The notes beneath the pieces were generated by a model. It saw only the letters and a list, made by a program, of their open reading frames with translations. It did no database searches and was not told the DNA's origin. Position numbers and translations under genes: made by a program. 64,000 nucleotides of DNA from Wandonia sp964447015 (lineage in GTDB: Bacteria > Bacteroidota > Bacteroidia > Flavobacteriales_D > Crocinitomicaceae). The stretch spans positions 8,209-72,208 of the forward strand of contig CAYUQU010000007.1 of NCBI GenBank assembly GCA_964447015.1, read 5' to 3'. Shown here one piece after another: positions 18,399 to 26,848 of this stretch (positions within the stretch are counted from its first letter, which is position 1; every line of letters starts with the position of its first letter).

Positions 18399-18719
18399 TT
18401 ATAAAAATCCGAGTTCTAACTTTGCCTCTTCACTCATCATGTCTTTATCCCATGGTGGATCAAAAATGATGTTTACCTTGCACGACACGACCTCTTCTAT
18501 AGCAGCGACCTTATCTTCTACCTCCTTAGGCATACTTTCCGCTACAGGGCAGTTTGGCGACGTTAATGTCATGTCAATTTCTACTTGCTTCTGCGAATCT
18601 ATCTTTACTTCATAAATTAAGCCTAGTTCGTATATATCTACAGGTATTTCAGGGTCGTGAACCGACTTCAAGACCGTTACAATTTTATCTTCCAATTCCT
18701 GATTAATATTAGATATCAT
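18399..18719 (-). CDS. DUF59/MIP18 family Fe-S assembly protein (SufT-like)
   Basis: A 106-residue MIP18-family protein: DPEIPVDIYELGLIYEV is the family signature, LTSPNCPVAESMP holds the conserved Cys, and the ending has IIFDPPWDKDMMSEEAK. Such proteins (SufT, PaaD-like, CIA2 relatives) help mature Fe-S proteins. In many Bacteroidetes this gene is within the suf operon; here it stands alone, 36 kb from the sufABCD genes in this window. A -7 box TAACTTTG sits just upstream. Confidence 0.88.
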   Translation of the reverse strand: MISNINQELEDKIVTVLKSVHDPEIPVDIYELGLIYEVKIDSQKQVEIDMTLTSPNCPVAESMPKEVEDKVAAIEEVVSCKVNIIFDPPWDKDMMSEEAKLELGFL

Positions 18720-18735
18720 TCCCTTAATATTTGTG

Positions 18736-18743
18736 CAAAGTTA
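18736..18743 (-). promoter_or_regulatory. Candidate -7 box for the DUF59 gene
   Basis: Minus-strand TAACTTTG matches TAnnTTTG, 17 bases upstream of the start codon; no clear -33 element at consensus spacing. Confidence 0.45.
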
Positions 18744-18830
18744 TTCATAAATCCATGATTTTGCACCTTTTTTTGAATCAATCTAAATAACAAGGGAATA
18801 ATATTGTAAATACATGAACCTTTAACTCAC

Positions 18831-18862
18831 AAAAAAACCACCTCTGTTAAAGAGGTGGTTTC
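18831..18862 (-). terminator. Rho-independent terminator of the nrd operon
   Basis: CCACCTCT (18838-18845) pairs perfectly with AGAGGTGG (18851-18858) around a five-base loop; on the minus strand the stem is followed by a run of seven U. It lies 42 bases after the nrdA stop. Confidence 0.88.
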
Positions 18863-18903
18863 ATTATTATTTACGCGTTATTTCAATTCAACTTAATCGA
18901 GAA

Positions 18904-21264
18904 TCAACCGCTACACATTTCGCAGTTTTCTGGATCGTCCAGTGAACATGCTACTTCAGCTTGTTTTTCTTCTATTGACTTTGCCGATATTTTTTGTGTT
19001 GCCACCGCTTTGTCAACAGTAAACTTAATCGCATCTGTTGCAGCTTTAGTACGTAAGTAATACATACCAGTTTTCAATCCTTTCTTCCAACCGTAGAAGT
19101 GCATTGAAGTCAATTTACCAAAGTTTGCATTCTCCATGAAAATGTTCAACGATTGAGATTGACAAATGTATGCACCGCGATCAGCAGCTTGTTCGATAAT
19201 TACTTTTTGAGAGATTTCCCAAGCCGTTTTGTACAAGTCTTTAATGTCTTGTGGAACTTCAGGAATGCTTTGAACAGAACCGTTTGTTGACATCAATTTT
19301 TGACGCATTTCTGGATTCCAAATACCTTCTTTTACCAAGTCGCGAAGCAAGTGTTTGTTTACGATAATAAACTCACCTGACAACACGCGTCTTGTGTAGA
19401 TGTTTGATGTATAAGGTTCAAAACATTCGTTGTTTCCAAGAATTTGAGCTGTTGAAGCAGTTGGCATTGGTGCCATCAACAGTGAGTTGCGTACACCATG
19501 CGTTTTCACTTCTTCTCTCAACACATCCCACTCCCAACGTGAACTTGGAGTAACACCCCACATGTCAAATTGGAATATACCTTTAGAAACTGGAGATCCT
19601 TTCCACGTTTCATAAGGACCTTCAACTTTAGCCAAATCTTTAGAAGCAGTCATTGCTGCATAATAGATTGTTTCAAAGATGTCTTTATTCATTTGCGCAG
19701 CCTCAGGCGAGTCAAATGGGTAGCGCATCAAGATATAAGCATCAGCTAAACCTTGTACACCCAAACCGATTGGACGGTGGCGCATATTAGAGTTACGAGC
19801 TTCTTCAACAGGGTAGTAATTGTAATCAATTATTCTGTTTAAGTTTATCGTAGCTTGATAAGTCACTTCAAACAATTTGTCGTGATCAAAAACACCCTCT
19901 TCAACAAATTTCGGCAATGCCAGTGAAGCAAGGTTACACACAGCAATTTCATCTGGTGCAGTATACTCAATAATTTCTGTACACAAGTTCGACGACTTAA
20001 TCACACCAAGATTTTGTTGGTTTGATTTGCTGTTCGCAGCATCCTTATACAACATATATGGTGTACCTGTTTCAATTTGAGATTCTAAAATTTTGAACCA
20101 CAAATCTTGCGCTTTGATAGTCTTACGCCCTTTTCCTTCTTTCTCATATTTCTCGTAAAGAGCTTCAAATTCGTCGCCAAAAGTATCAGAAAGACCTGGA
20201 CATTCGTGAGGACACATTAACGTCCACTCGCCGTTACTTTCCACTCTTTTCATGAATAAATCTGGAATCCAAAGTGCGTAGAATAAATCGCGCGCACGTT
20301 GTTCTTCTTTACCGTGATTTTTCTTCAAGTCTAGGAAATCAAACACATCTGCATGCCAAGGCTCAAGGTAAATAGCGAAAGAACCTTTGCGTTTTCCACC
20401 ACCTTGATCTACATAACGAGCAGTGTCGTTGTACACACGCAACATTGGTACGATACCATTTGAAGTTCCGTTTGTTCCTTTGATATAAGATCCTTTTGCT
20501 CGGATATCATGCATAGATAGTCCAATTCCACCCGCTGATTGTGAAATTTTAGCACAAGATTTTAATGTTTCATAAATCCCTTCAATACTATCTTCTTTCA
20601 TTGTTAACAAGAAACAAGAAGACATTTGCGGTTTTGGTGTTCCAGCATTAAATAAAGTTGGAGTAGCATGTGTAAACCAACCTTCGGACATAAGGTTGTA
20701 TGTTTTTATTGCTGACTCTATATCACTTTTATGAATACCAACAGAAACACGCATCAACATGTGTTGAGGGCGCTCTGTAACCTCACCGTGTGTTCTTAGC
20801 AAGTAAGAACGCTCTAAGGTTTTAAAACCGAAATAATCATATCGAAAATCACGGTCATATATAATACTTGAATCAAGTACTTCGCTATTCTCTACAATTA
20901 CTTGATACACGTCATCAGCAATTAGCGATGCGCGTTGACCTGTTTTAGGGTCAACATAATTGTACAAATCCTCGATTACTTCTGAAAAACTCTTTTTCGT
21001 GTTTTTGTGCATGTTAGAAACCGCAATACGCGATGCCAACAAAGCATAATCAGGGTGGTCAATAGTTTTTGACGCAGCAACCTCAGCGGCAAGGTTGTCT
21101 AGATCAGTGGTTAACACACCGTCATAAAGACCTTCAATAACTTTCATGGCTACAACTTCCGGAGAAACCAGTGGGTCAAGGCCATAACACATTTTTACAA
21201 TACGCGCAGTGATTTTGTCAAATTTCACTGCCTCTTTGCGTCCATCTCTTTTTACAACATACAT
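18904..21264 (-). CDS. nrdA: Ribonucleoside-diphosphate reductase, large (alpha) subunit
   Basis: A 786-residue class I ribonucleotide reductase alpha chain, which reduces ribonucleoside diphosphates to deoxy forms. An N-terminal ATP-cone (MYVVKRDGRKEAVKFDKI, about 1-90) provides dATP feedback control. The catalytic barrel has the first redox Cys in MSSCFLL, the Asn-Cys-Glu triad in SNLCTEI, and PMPTASTAQILGNNECFEPYTSN. The C-terminal redox pair is in CEMCSG at the extreme end, preceded by an acidic tail. It is downstream of nrdB (31-base spacing), an order common in Bacteroidetes, and ends in a strong terminator. Confidence 0.96.
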   Translation of the reverse strand: MYVVKRDGRKEAVKFDKITARIVKMCYGLDPLVSPEVVAMKVIEGLYDGVLTTDLDNLAAEVAASKTIDHPDYALLASRIAVSNMHKNTKKSFSEVIEDLYNYVDPKTGQRASLIADDVYQVIVENSEVLDSSIIYDRDFRYDYFGFKTLERSYLLRTHGEVTERPQHMLMRVSVGIHKSDIESAIKTYNLMSEGWFTHATPTLFNAGTPKPQMSSCFLLTMKEDSIEGIYETLKSCAKISQSAGGIGLSMHDIRAKGSYIKGTNGTSNGIVPMLRVYNDTARYVDQGGGKRKGSFAIYLEPWHADVFDFLDLKKNHGKEEQRARDLFYALWIPDLFMKRVESNGEWTLMCPHECPGLSDTFGDEFEALYEKYEKEGKGRKTIKAQDLWFKILESQIETGTPYMLYKDAANSKSNQQNLGVIKSSNLCTEIIEYTAPDEIAVCNLASLALPKFVEEGVFDHDKLFEVTYQATINLNRIIDYNYYPVEEARNSNMRHRPIGLGVQGLADAYILMRYPFDSPEAAQMNKDIFETIYYAAMTASKDLAKVEGPYETWKGSPVSKGIFQFDMWGVTPSSRWEWDVLREEVKTHGVRNSLLMAPMPTASTAQILGNNECFEPYTSNIYTRRVLSGEFIIVNKHLLRDLVKEGIWNPEMRQKLMSTNGSVQSIPEVPQDIKDLYKTAWEISQKVIIEQAADRGAYICQSQSLNIFMENANFGKLTSMHFYGWKKGLKTGMYYLRTKAATDAIKFTVDKAVATQKISAKSIEEKQAEVACSLDDPENCEMCSG

Positions 21265-21295
21265 AAGCGTCCGATATAAGGGTTAATTGATTTTA

Positions 21296-22273
21296 TTAAA
21301 ATTCGTCATCTAAACTGAAGTCTTTTCCTTCACTTCCGGACATCACGCCGGCTTTTTGATATTCTGCCACTCTTTTTTCAAAGAAGTTAGTTTTTCCCTG
21401 AATTGAAATCATATCCATGAAATCAAATGGGTTTGTCGAACCATAGTGCTTTTCACAACCTAATTCGCCCAACAATCTATCCGCTACAAATTCGATATAT
21501 TGCGACATCAGGTCACTGTTCATTCCAATCAATTTAACAGGAAGCGCATCAAGAATAAATTCTTTCTCAATTTCAACTGCGTCAAGAATGATTTTCTTCA
21601 CATCTTCTTTTGGCAATTTGTTTACTACGTGGTTATTGTATAGCAAACAAGCAAAATCACAATGTAATCCTTCATCGCGCGAAATCAATTCATTCGAGAA
21701 TGACAATCCAGGCATCAAACCACGTTTTTTCAACCAGAAAATTGAACAAAATGAACCAGAGAAGAAGATCCCTTCAACTGCTGCAAACGCCACAAGACGT
21801 TCTGCAAAAGATCCTTCGTCAATCCAACGGAGTGCCCAGTCTGCTTTTTTGCGTACACAGTCAAGTGTGTCAATAGCATTAAACAAATAGTTCTTATCCT
21901 TAGTGTCTTGGATATATGTATCGATAAGAAGCGAATACGTTTCCGAGTGAATGTTTTCTATAGCGATTTGAAAGCCGTAGAAAAACTTCGCTTCAGTGTA
22001 CTGCACCTCTGAAAGGAAATTTTCTGCTAAATTTTCATTAACAATACCATCTGAAGCAGCAAAAAACGCCAAAATGTGTTTAATAAAGTGCTTTTCGTCG
22101 TCGTTCAATTTGTTTGCCCAGTCAACAAGGTCAACAGAAAGGTCGATTTCCTCCGCAGTCCAAAAACTTGCTTCAGCTCTCTTGTAAAACGCCCAAATGT
22201 CGTCGTGTTGAATTGGAAACAGGACAAATCTTCCTGTGTTTTCTTCCAAAATTGGTTCTTTTTCCTTTGCCAT
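21296..22273 (-). CDS. nrdB: Ribonucleoside-diphosphate reductase, small (beta) subunit
   Basis: A 325-residue diiron protein that supplies the radical to NrdA. Metal and radical residues are visible: DWANKLNDDEKHF start of the helical core, then IENIHSETY with Glu106, His109 and the radical Tyr113, and downstream SRDEGLHCDFA with the second Glu/His pair. The Tyr at this place argues for class Ia rather than Tyr-less Ic enzymes. The C-terminus (FSLDDEF) is the acidic tail that docks on the alpha chain. It is the first gene of the nrdBA operon. Confidence 0.95.
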   Translation of the reverse strand: MAKEKEPILEENTGRFVLFPIQHDDIWAFYKRAEASFWTAEEIDLSVDLVDWANKLNDDEKHFIKHILAFFAASDGIVNENLAENFLSEVQYTEAKFFYGFQIAIENIHSETYSLLIDTYIQDTKDKNYLFNAIDTLDCVRKKADWALRWIDEGSFAERLVAFAAVEGIFFSGSFCSIFWLKKRGLMPGLSFSNELISRDEGLHCDFACLLYNNHVVNKLPKEDVKKIILDAVEIEKEFILDALPVKLIGMNSDLMSQYIEFVADRLLGELGCEKHYGSTNPFDFMDMISIQGKTNFFEKRVAEYQKAGVMSGSEGKDFSLDDEF

Positions 22274-22694
22274 TTCTTAAATATTATAGTAAAAATTACC
22301 AGCGAACCCCATATTGGGCTTCGAAATAATTGATTATTAATTACAACCTTTCTTTTTCCTCTTTATCGATGAAACTGTCCAAATCATCAAGCCAGAATCC
22401 GTTCTTTGAGGCAGTACAAAAATTGTCAAAAAAAAGCCGTCTACCAACTAAAGAAATTCACAATTATCTCTACTTATTAACATCTCTCTCCTCAACCCCC
22501 TATTGTACAAAGCCTTCATGTTTTATTAACACTAAATTAAAGATATTCACAGTCCAAACTATTCTATTTATCGAAGGAATGAACGTTTTAATCCCAAACA
22601 TCTAGTCTACCGCCACTTCAATGAAGTTTCTATAAATTTACATCAAAAGGAGGGGTTTTCAATAAATAATTGTTTATATTTTGCACATTAAATT
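22274..22694. other. Long intergenic region between divergent nrdB and comF
   Basis: About 420 bases without a convincing gene. It must hold the promoters for nrdBA (leftward) and comF (rightward). I found no exact TAnnTTTG box on either strand and no recognisable NrdR-box pair. An open frame at 22330-22605 has poor coding character and is not called. Confidence 0.6.
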
Positions 22695-22709
22695 GTGAAT
22701 TACTTGTGT

Positions 22710-23432
22710 ATGTGGGGAGGCATTAAAAAAGAAGTAAAAAAATATGCTCACGGGATACTTCATTATGTCTACCCTGAGTATTGTTCTTCGTGCAAAACTA
22801 TTTTGCCAGATGGTATGGAAAAAATTTGTTTGCCGTGCGAAGAAAACTTTCGATATACGTATTTCGAAAATTTTGATGAGGTAAGCATATTGGACGAAAT
22901 GTTTTATGGTCGGGTGCCGCTTAAATCGACCTACAGTATGTTGTATTTCACAAAAAACTCAAATACCCAACATGTTGTCCATGAAATAAAGTATCTAAAT
23001 AACAAACCATTGGCACAGGTAATGGGTGAAAAAATGGGCAAAAGACTTTTAGTCAAGTGGGAGAATAACGCGCCGGACTTATTGATTCCAGTGCCTCTTC
23101 ATCCGAAAAAACTTCACCTCAGAGGCTACAATCAAAGTGAGTTACTGTCTAGGGGAATTAGTAATATAACAGATATTCCTACTCATTCCAAGCTTTTGGA
23201 GCGAAGGGTTCATACCGCCACTCAAACTAAAAAAGGAAAGTATGATAGATGGGACAATGTGGAGGATATTTTTAAGGTAAATCAACCAAGCAGGTGGAAA
23301 AATAAGCACCTTTGTATTGTTGATGATGTAATTACCACTGGATCAACCATAGAATCTTGTGTGCGAATTCTACAAAACTCTATTGAAGGTGTTGAAGTAA
23401 GTGTAATTAGTCTCGCAATAGCAAAAAAATAA
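22710..23432 (+). CDS. ComF family phosphoribosyltransferase-like protein
   Basis: A protein of about 240 residues with an N-terminal zinc-finger pattern (CSSC...CLPC) followed by a type I phosphoribosyltransferase fold: IPVPLHPKKLHLRGYNQSELL, then the PRPP loop LCIVDDVITTGSTIESC. ComF proteins help take up single-stranded DNA during natural transformation, or act in replication restart, in bacteria studied. ATG 22710 is preferred; GTG 22695 is an in-frame alternative. It is followed 4 bases later by the FAD oxidoreductase. Confidence 0.87.
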   Translation: MWGGIKKEVKKYAHGILHYVYPEYCSSCKTILPDGMEKICLPCEENFRYTYFENFDEVSILDEMFYGRVPLKSTYSMLYFTKNSNTQHVVHEIKYLNNKPLAQVMGEKMGKRLLVKWENNAPDLLIPVPLHPKKLHLRGYNQSELLSRGISNITDIPTHSKLLERRVHTATQTKKGKYDRWDNVEDIFKVNQPSRWKNKHLCIVDDVITTGSTIESCVRILQNSIEGVEVSVISLAIAKK

Positions 23433-23436
23433 CACA

Positions 23437-24471
23437 ATGCATTACTTAATTGTTGGTCAGGGACTTGCGGGCTCTTTACTTGCCCATAGGTTAGAAGAGC
23501 AGGGAATCTCATTTAAGATAATTGATTCGGGAGTCAATGAGAGTTCTAGGGTTGCTGCTGGAATTATAAACCCAATTGTGTTTAGGAGAGTGACAACAAG
23601 TTGGATGGTTAATGAAGCAATGGATGAGGCGTTGAGTTATTATTCCCATTTGGAAAGTAAGCTTGGTGTAAAGTTTTTGTTTTCTCGCACTATTCGAAGA
23701 GCGTTCTCAAGTCAGCAAGAAATTGATTTCTGGAAGAAAAAGTCTCAAACTCCAGAATTCGCAGAGTATCTTTCGCACCCCGACGAGACTAAAGACATTC
23801 CTGATTACCTTAATGCTCCTTTTGGAAATGGGTTAGTAAACTCGGTTTATTATGTAGAAACAAAAGCGTTTGTAGATGCAAACACGGCTTATTTTAAAGA
23901 AAAAGAGGTGTTAATTCAACGCGATTTTGATTACGCCTTAATAAGTGAGAACGGCTGTGATATTGATGGTGAGCATTTTGATAAAGTGGTTTTTTGTGAA
24001 GGCTATCGAGGAATTCACAATCCATTTTTTAAGGAGCTGCCATTGACAGCTACTAAGGGTCAACTTTTGGATTTAAAAATCGAGGGATTGATTAACAAAC
24101 AAGAGATTCTGAACAGAAAGTGTTTTTTACTTCAAATGGAAGACGGGTCGTTTAAGTCTGGCGCAACTTATGAGTGGGATTCACCAAATACAATTACCAC
24201 CGAAGAAGCGAGAATAGACCTTTCAGAAAAAATTGGGCAACTCATAAATTTGGATTTTGAAATTACAGGTCAGGAAGCGGGAGTTAGGCCAACAACTTTA
24301 GACCGCAGACCGTTAATGGGTGAGCATAAAGAGCATAAAGGAATTTACATTTTTAACGGATTAGGAGCTAAAGGATATCTACTTGCCCCATTATTGTCAA
24401 AAATAATGGCTAACTCACTAGTTTTTAGTAATCCAATAAGTGAGGAGATGAATATTACTAGATTGGGATAA
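23437..24471 (+). CDS. FAD-dependent oxidoreductase (DAO/glycine-oxidase-like)
   Basis: A 344-residue flavoprotein. The N-terminal dinucleotide-binding motif MHYLIVGQGLAGSLLAHRLEE is followed by AAGIINPI. The C-terminal signature GVRPTTLDRRPLMGEH and FNGLGAKGYLLAP is typical of D-amino-acid-oxidase fold enzymes such as ThiO, MnmC-C and SoxA relatives. The substrate is not predictable; no thiamine or tRNA-modification genes are adjacent. It is 4 bases after comF. A perfect 10-bp hairpin overlaps its stop codon. Confidence 0.85.
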   Translation: MHYLIVGQGLAGSLLAHRLEEQGISFKIIDSGVNESSRVAAGIINPIVFRRVTTSWMVNEAMDEALSYYSHLESKLGVKFLFSRTIRRAFSSQQEIDFWKKKSQTPEFAEYLSHPDETKDIPDYLNAPFGNGLVNSVYYVETKAFVDANTAYFKEKEVLIQRDFDYALISENGCDIDGEHFDKVVFCEGYRGIHNPFFKELPLTATKGQLLDLKIEGLINKQEILNRKCFLLQMEDGSFKSGATYEWDSPNTITTEEARIDLSEKIGQLINLDFEITGQEAGVRPTTLDRRPLMGEHKEHKGIYIFNGLGAKGYLLAPLLSKIMANSLVFSNPISEEMNITRLG

Positions 24472-24490
24472 ATTCAGTACATTTATCCCA
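24464..24490 (+). terminator. Perfect hairpin overlapping a stop codon
   Basis: TGGGATAAAT (24464-24473) and ATTTATCCCA (24481-24490) form a perfect 10-bp stem with a seven-base loop; the TAA stop (24469-24471) is inside the left arm. No T-run follows, so it may be a weak terminator or an RNA-stabilising hairpin. Confidence 0.5.
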
Positions 24491-24519
24491 GAATCAACTC
24501 GTAGCTATTTGGGAGTACT

Positions 24520-25728
24520 ATGTCTAATTATTCAATAGAGAGAATAGAAGAGCTTCGGCGCAAGAAAACGTCAAATTTATATGCTGTTTTCGCTGCGTTT
24601 TCGATTCTTGTTTCGGGGACTTTTGGGTTGTTTTTCCCAGAGTGGATTTACGGATTGGTGTTGTTGTGTCTCATGCCTCTACTAATCTTAGTTCCGGTCT
24701 TTAACAAATTAGATAAGAGTGTTGTTGCGGTAGCAATATTGGTTCATGTAAGCAATTTTTGTATTATTATTTATGATTTGGCATATAGCCACAGCACGGG
24801 TTCACACGCATTTATCTTTCCACTTATTGCAGGCGTGTCGATTATTAATCCGTTACCTAAACACCGCATTGAGCTTTGGGTACACTTAGGTCTTTCAGTC
24901 TTTTTACACATGTTTATTTTTATTGCCGATAAATCAATTAGTGATAGGCCATTTATTACTTATGAGGGATACTCAACTTTAGAAATGGTTAATTATTCGC
25001 TGAGTATTATGGTGACTATTGGTATTTTATATCAGAGTAATATAAAAACGGCAGATAACAAGCTCCAACTTGGAGACCAGCTAGCTCAAAACAATCAGAT
25101 GCTTGAAAAGTTAAGATCTACTGTGAAGGAGAAAGAAGTGTTGTTGGCAGAAGTACATCACAGGGTGAAAAACAATCTTGCTATTATTTCAGGAATGTTG
25201 AATTTACGTCGAAATTTAGGGAAGAAAACGGATGTGGATGCTGTACTGCTCGAATGTTCCAATAGAGTTGTGTCAATGGCTTTGGTGCATGAAAAGCTCT
25301 ACAAGACAGGCGATTTGAATAACATTCCCTTTCATGATTATGTCAATGATTTGTGTCTAGACATTCATCGAACAATTGTTGGTGATAAACAGATTGAGTT
25401 GGTTTTAGAGCTCGATAATTTGTACTTGAATATAGATAAGGCTATTCCAGTTGGGCTGATTATCAACGAAGTGGTGACAAATAGCATTAAACATGCTTTT
25501 ATTGACAAGGAGAAAGGAGAAATAAAAGTTCAACTTAAAAAGCAGGCGGAATCCACCTACCTTATGATTAGAGATAATGGCAAGGGAATTACAGAAGAGT
25601 TTAATCCAGAAAAAGAGGAAAGTCTAGGTTTTATGTTAATAGAATCATTGGTTCAGCAAATTGACGGTACATTTGAGTTTGCAAATAACAATGGAGCGTG
25701 CTTTGTTTTGAGATTTCCCACCAAATAA
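24520..25728 (+). CDS. Membrane sensor histidine kinase (HisKA_2 type)
   Basis: A 402-residue kinase: an N-terminal membrane domain of about six helices (residues ~20-170), a short coiled linker (QLGDQLAQNNQMLEKLRSTVKEKE), a HisKA_2 dimerisation domain with phospho-acceptor His in LLAEVHHRVKNNLAIISGML (about 213), and a HATPase domain (INEVVTNSIKHAF N-box, RDNGKGI G1). HisKA_2 kinases are common in Bacteroidetes. No response regulator is adjacent, so it is an orphan; the signal is unknown. Confidence 0.88.
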   Translation: MSNYSIERIEELRRKKTSNLYAVFAAFSILVSGTFGLFFPEWIYGLVLLCLMPLLILVPVFNKLDKSVVAVAILVHVSNFCIIIYDLAYSHSTGSHAFIFPLIAGVSIINPLPKHRIELWVHLGLSVFLHMFIFIADKSISDRPFITYEGYSTLEMVNYSLSIMVTIGILYQSNIKTADNKLQLGDQLAQNNQMLEKLRSTVKEKEVLLAEVHHRVKNNLAIISGMLNLRRNLGKKTDVDAVLLECSNRVVSMALVHEKLYKTGDLNNIPFHDYVNDLCLDIHRTIVGDKQIELVLELDNLYLNIDKAIPVGLIINEVVTNSIKHAFIDKEKGEIKVQLKKQAESTYLMIRDNGKGITEEFNPEKEESLGFMLIESLVQQIDGTFEFANNNGACFVLRFPTK

Positions 25729-25739
25729 TATTAACTTTG
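25707..25739 (+). promoter_or_regulatory. Promoter of the bacilliredoxin BrxA gene
   Basis: TTTG (25707-25710) and TAACTTTG (25732-25739) are 21 bases apart, matching the Bacteroidetes TTTG/TAnnTTTG consensus. Transcription should start near 25745, ten bases before the ATG, inside the intergenic gap and overlapping the end of the kinase gene. Confidence 0.7.
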
Positions 25740-25754
25740 TAAAAAACAATAGAT

Positions 25755-26168
25755 ATGTACCCACCAGAATTAGTGGCTCCAATGAAAATGGACCTCGTAA
25801 ATAACGGTTTTACCGAATTGATTAGTGCTGAAGAAGTTGATTCTGCATTGAAGGATAATAATGAACTCACTCTTGTTGTTGTAAATTCAGTTTGTGGTTG
25901 TGCTGCAGGTAGCATGAGACCTGGAGTAAAGCTTTCGTTAAAACACACAAAGACACCACAAAAATTATTGACTGTTTTTGCAGGAGTTGATAAAGAGGCT
26001 GTAGAGCAAGCTCGAAAATATTTCTTGCCTTACCCCCCGTCATCACCGTCAATAGCTTTGTTTAAAGATGGTAAACTTGTTCATTTCATCGAGCGTCACC
26101 ACATTGAAGGACGCACAGCTGAAATGATAGGAGAGCACTTGGCAATGGCTTATGATCAATTTGGATAG
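25755..26168 (+). CDS. Bacilliredoxin BrxA/BrxB family (YphP/YqiW)
   Basis: A 137-residue thioredoxin-fold protein starting MYPPELVAPMKMDL, with active-site motif Cys47-Gly-Cys49 in VNSVCGCAAGS and a C-terminal YPPSSPSIALFKDGKLVHFIERHHIEG. This is the YphP/YqiW family, which removes bacillithiol from oxidised proteins in Firmicutes and is common in Flavobacteriia. It has its own promoter and a following bidirectional terminator, so it is a single-gene unit. A second bacilliredoxin of the BrxC type lies about 2 kb away. Confidence 0.92.
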   Translation: MYPPELVAPMKMDLVNNGFTELISAEEVDSALKDNNELTLVVVNSVCGCAAGSMRPGVKLSLKHTKTPQKLLTVFAGVDKEAVEQARKYFLPYPPSSPSIALFKDGKLVHFIERHHIEGRTAEMIGEHLAMAYDQFG

Positions 26169-26181
26169 AAAATAATTGCAC

Positions 26182-26217
26182 AAAAAAAAAGAGGACTTTT
26201 AACAATCCTCTTTTTTT
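26182..26217. terminator. Bidirectional terminator between BrxA and lipoprotein genes
   Basis: GAGGA (26191-26195) pairs with TCCTC (26206-26210), flanked by nine A on one side and seven T on the other, so it can work on both strands for the two convergent genes. Confidence 0.82.
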
Positions 26218-26236
26218 ATGCATATTAAATTCTTTA

Positions 26237-26623
26237 TTACGGCTGAAGGAAAACAGTTTCTTCAGAAGTTGTTTCTTCTTCGATTTTAACAATTCCAGAC
26301 CCAGTCATACCATCTTTTTTGGCTTGGATGTTTAGCACCGCTACACCAGCTTGCCCCAATTGATATACATCGTTGTAATCAAAAATTGCTACTCCAGATG
26401 AGTTAGTGTACGCTGTGTCATTACGAACAATTGCACCTGGTGGTTGCTCCATAGTTGATTCGCCATACAAACGTACCATGGCATTTGCAACAGGTGTATT
26501 AGAGACGTCTTTCACCGTAATTCTTACAGTTGTGTCTCCCTTTTTGCGACAACCCATAGATGGCGCCACAATAATAGCCGCTAAAGCTATAAACAATATT
26601 GATTTGAAGAAATGTCTTTTCAT
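26237..26623 (-). CDS. Exported lipoprotein with carboxypeptidase-regulatory-like fold
   Basis: A 128-residue protein with a signal peptide ending in a lipobox-like SMGC. The mature part TTVRITVKDVSNTPVANAMVRLYG, then TNSSGVAIFDYND and VLNIQAKKDGMTGSGIVKIEE, is a transthyretin-like/CarboxypepD_reg beta sandwich. Function unknown. A variant promoter (TTG 26674-26676, 20-base spacer, TAACTTCG 26646-26653 on the minus strand) is plausible. Confidence 0.78.
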   Translation of the reverse strand: MKRHFFKSILFIALAAIIVAPSMGCRKKGDTTVRITVKDVSNTPVANAMVRLYGESTMEQPPGAIVRNDTAYTNSSGVAIFDYNDVYQLGQAGVAVLNIQAKKDGMTGSGIVKIEEETTSEETVFLQP

Positions 26624-26848
26624 AATTTACAAGTATTGCAAGTAGCGAAGTTACAAAACAAATTAACTCCGTACAACCCTTTAACCATTTAGACGCAAAA
26701 AAGTTACAATGGTTGGTGTTTTTTTAGGAAAAAAGTTGCAAATCCCTTCCCAATAAGCGTTATATTTATTAGCATATCACAAGATAATCTCCGACATTTT
26801 TGTAATTTCGTAGACTGAATTTAAGGTTGATAGCAACGAGGTACCATT

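Noticed and set aside
22330..22605. 91-residue open frame between nrdB and comF
   Set aside because: Ser/Leu/Lys-rich with no domain, no promoter, and covers the nrdB upstream region; reads as noncoding AT-rich sequence.
22274..22694. NrdR boxes upstream of nrdB
   Set aside because: No pair of recognisable ACA-TATA-TGT type boxes was found by eye; not claimed.
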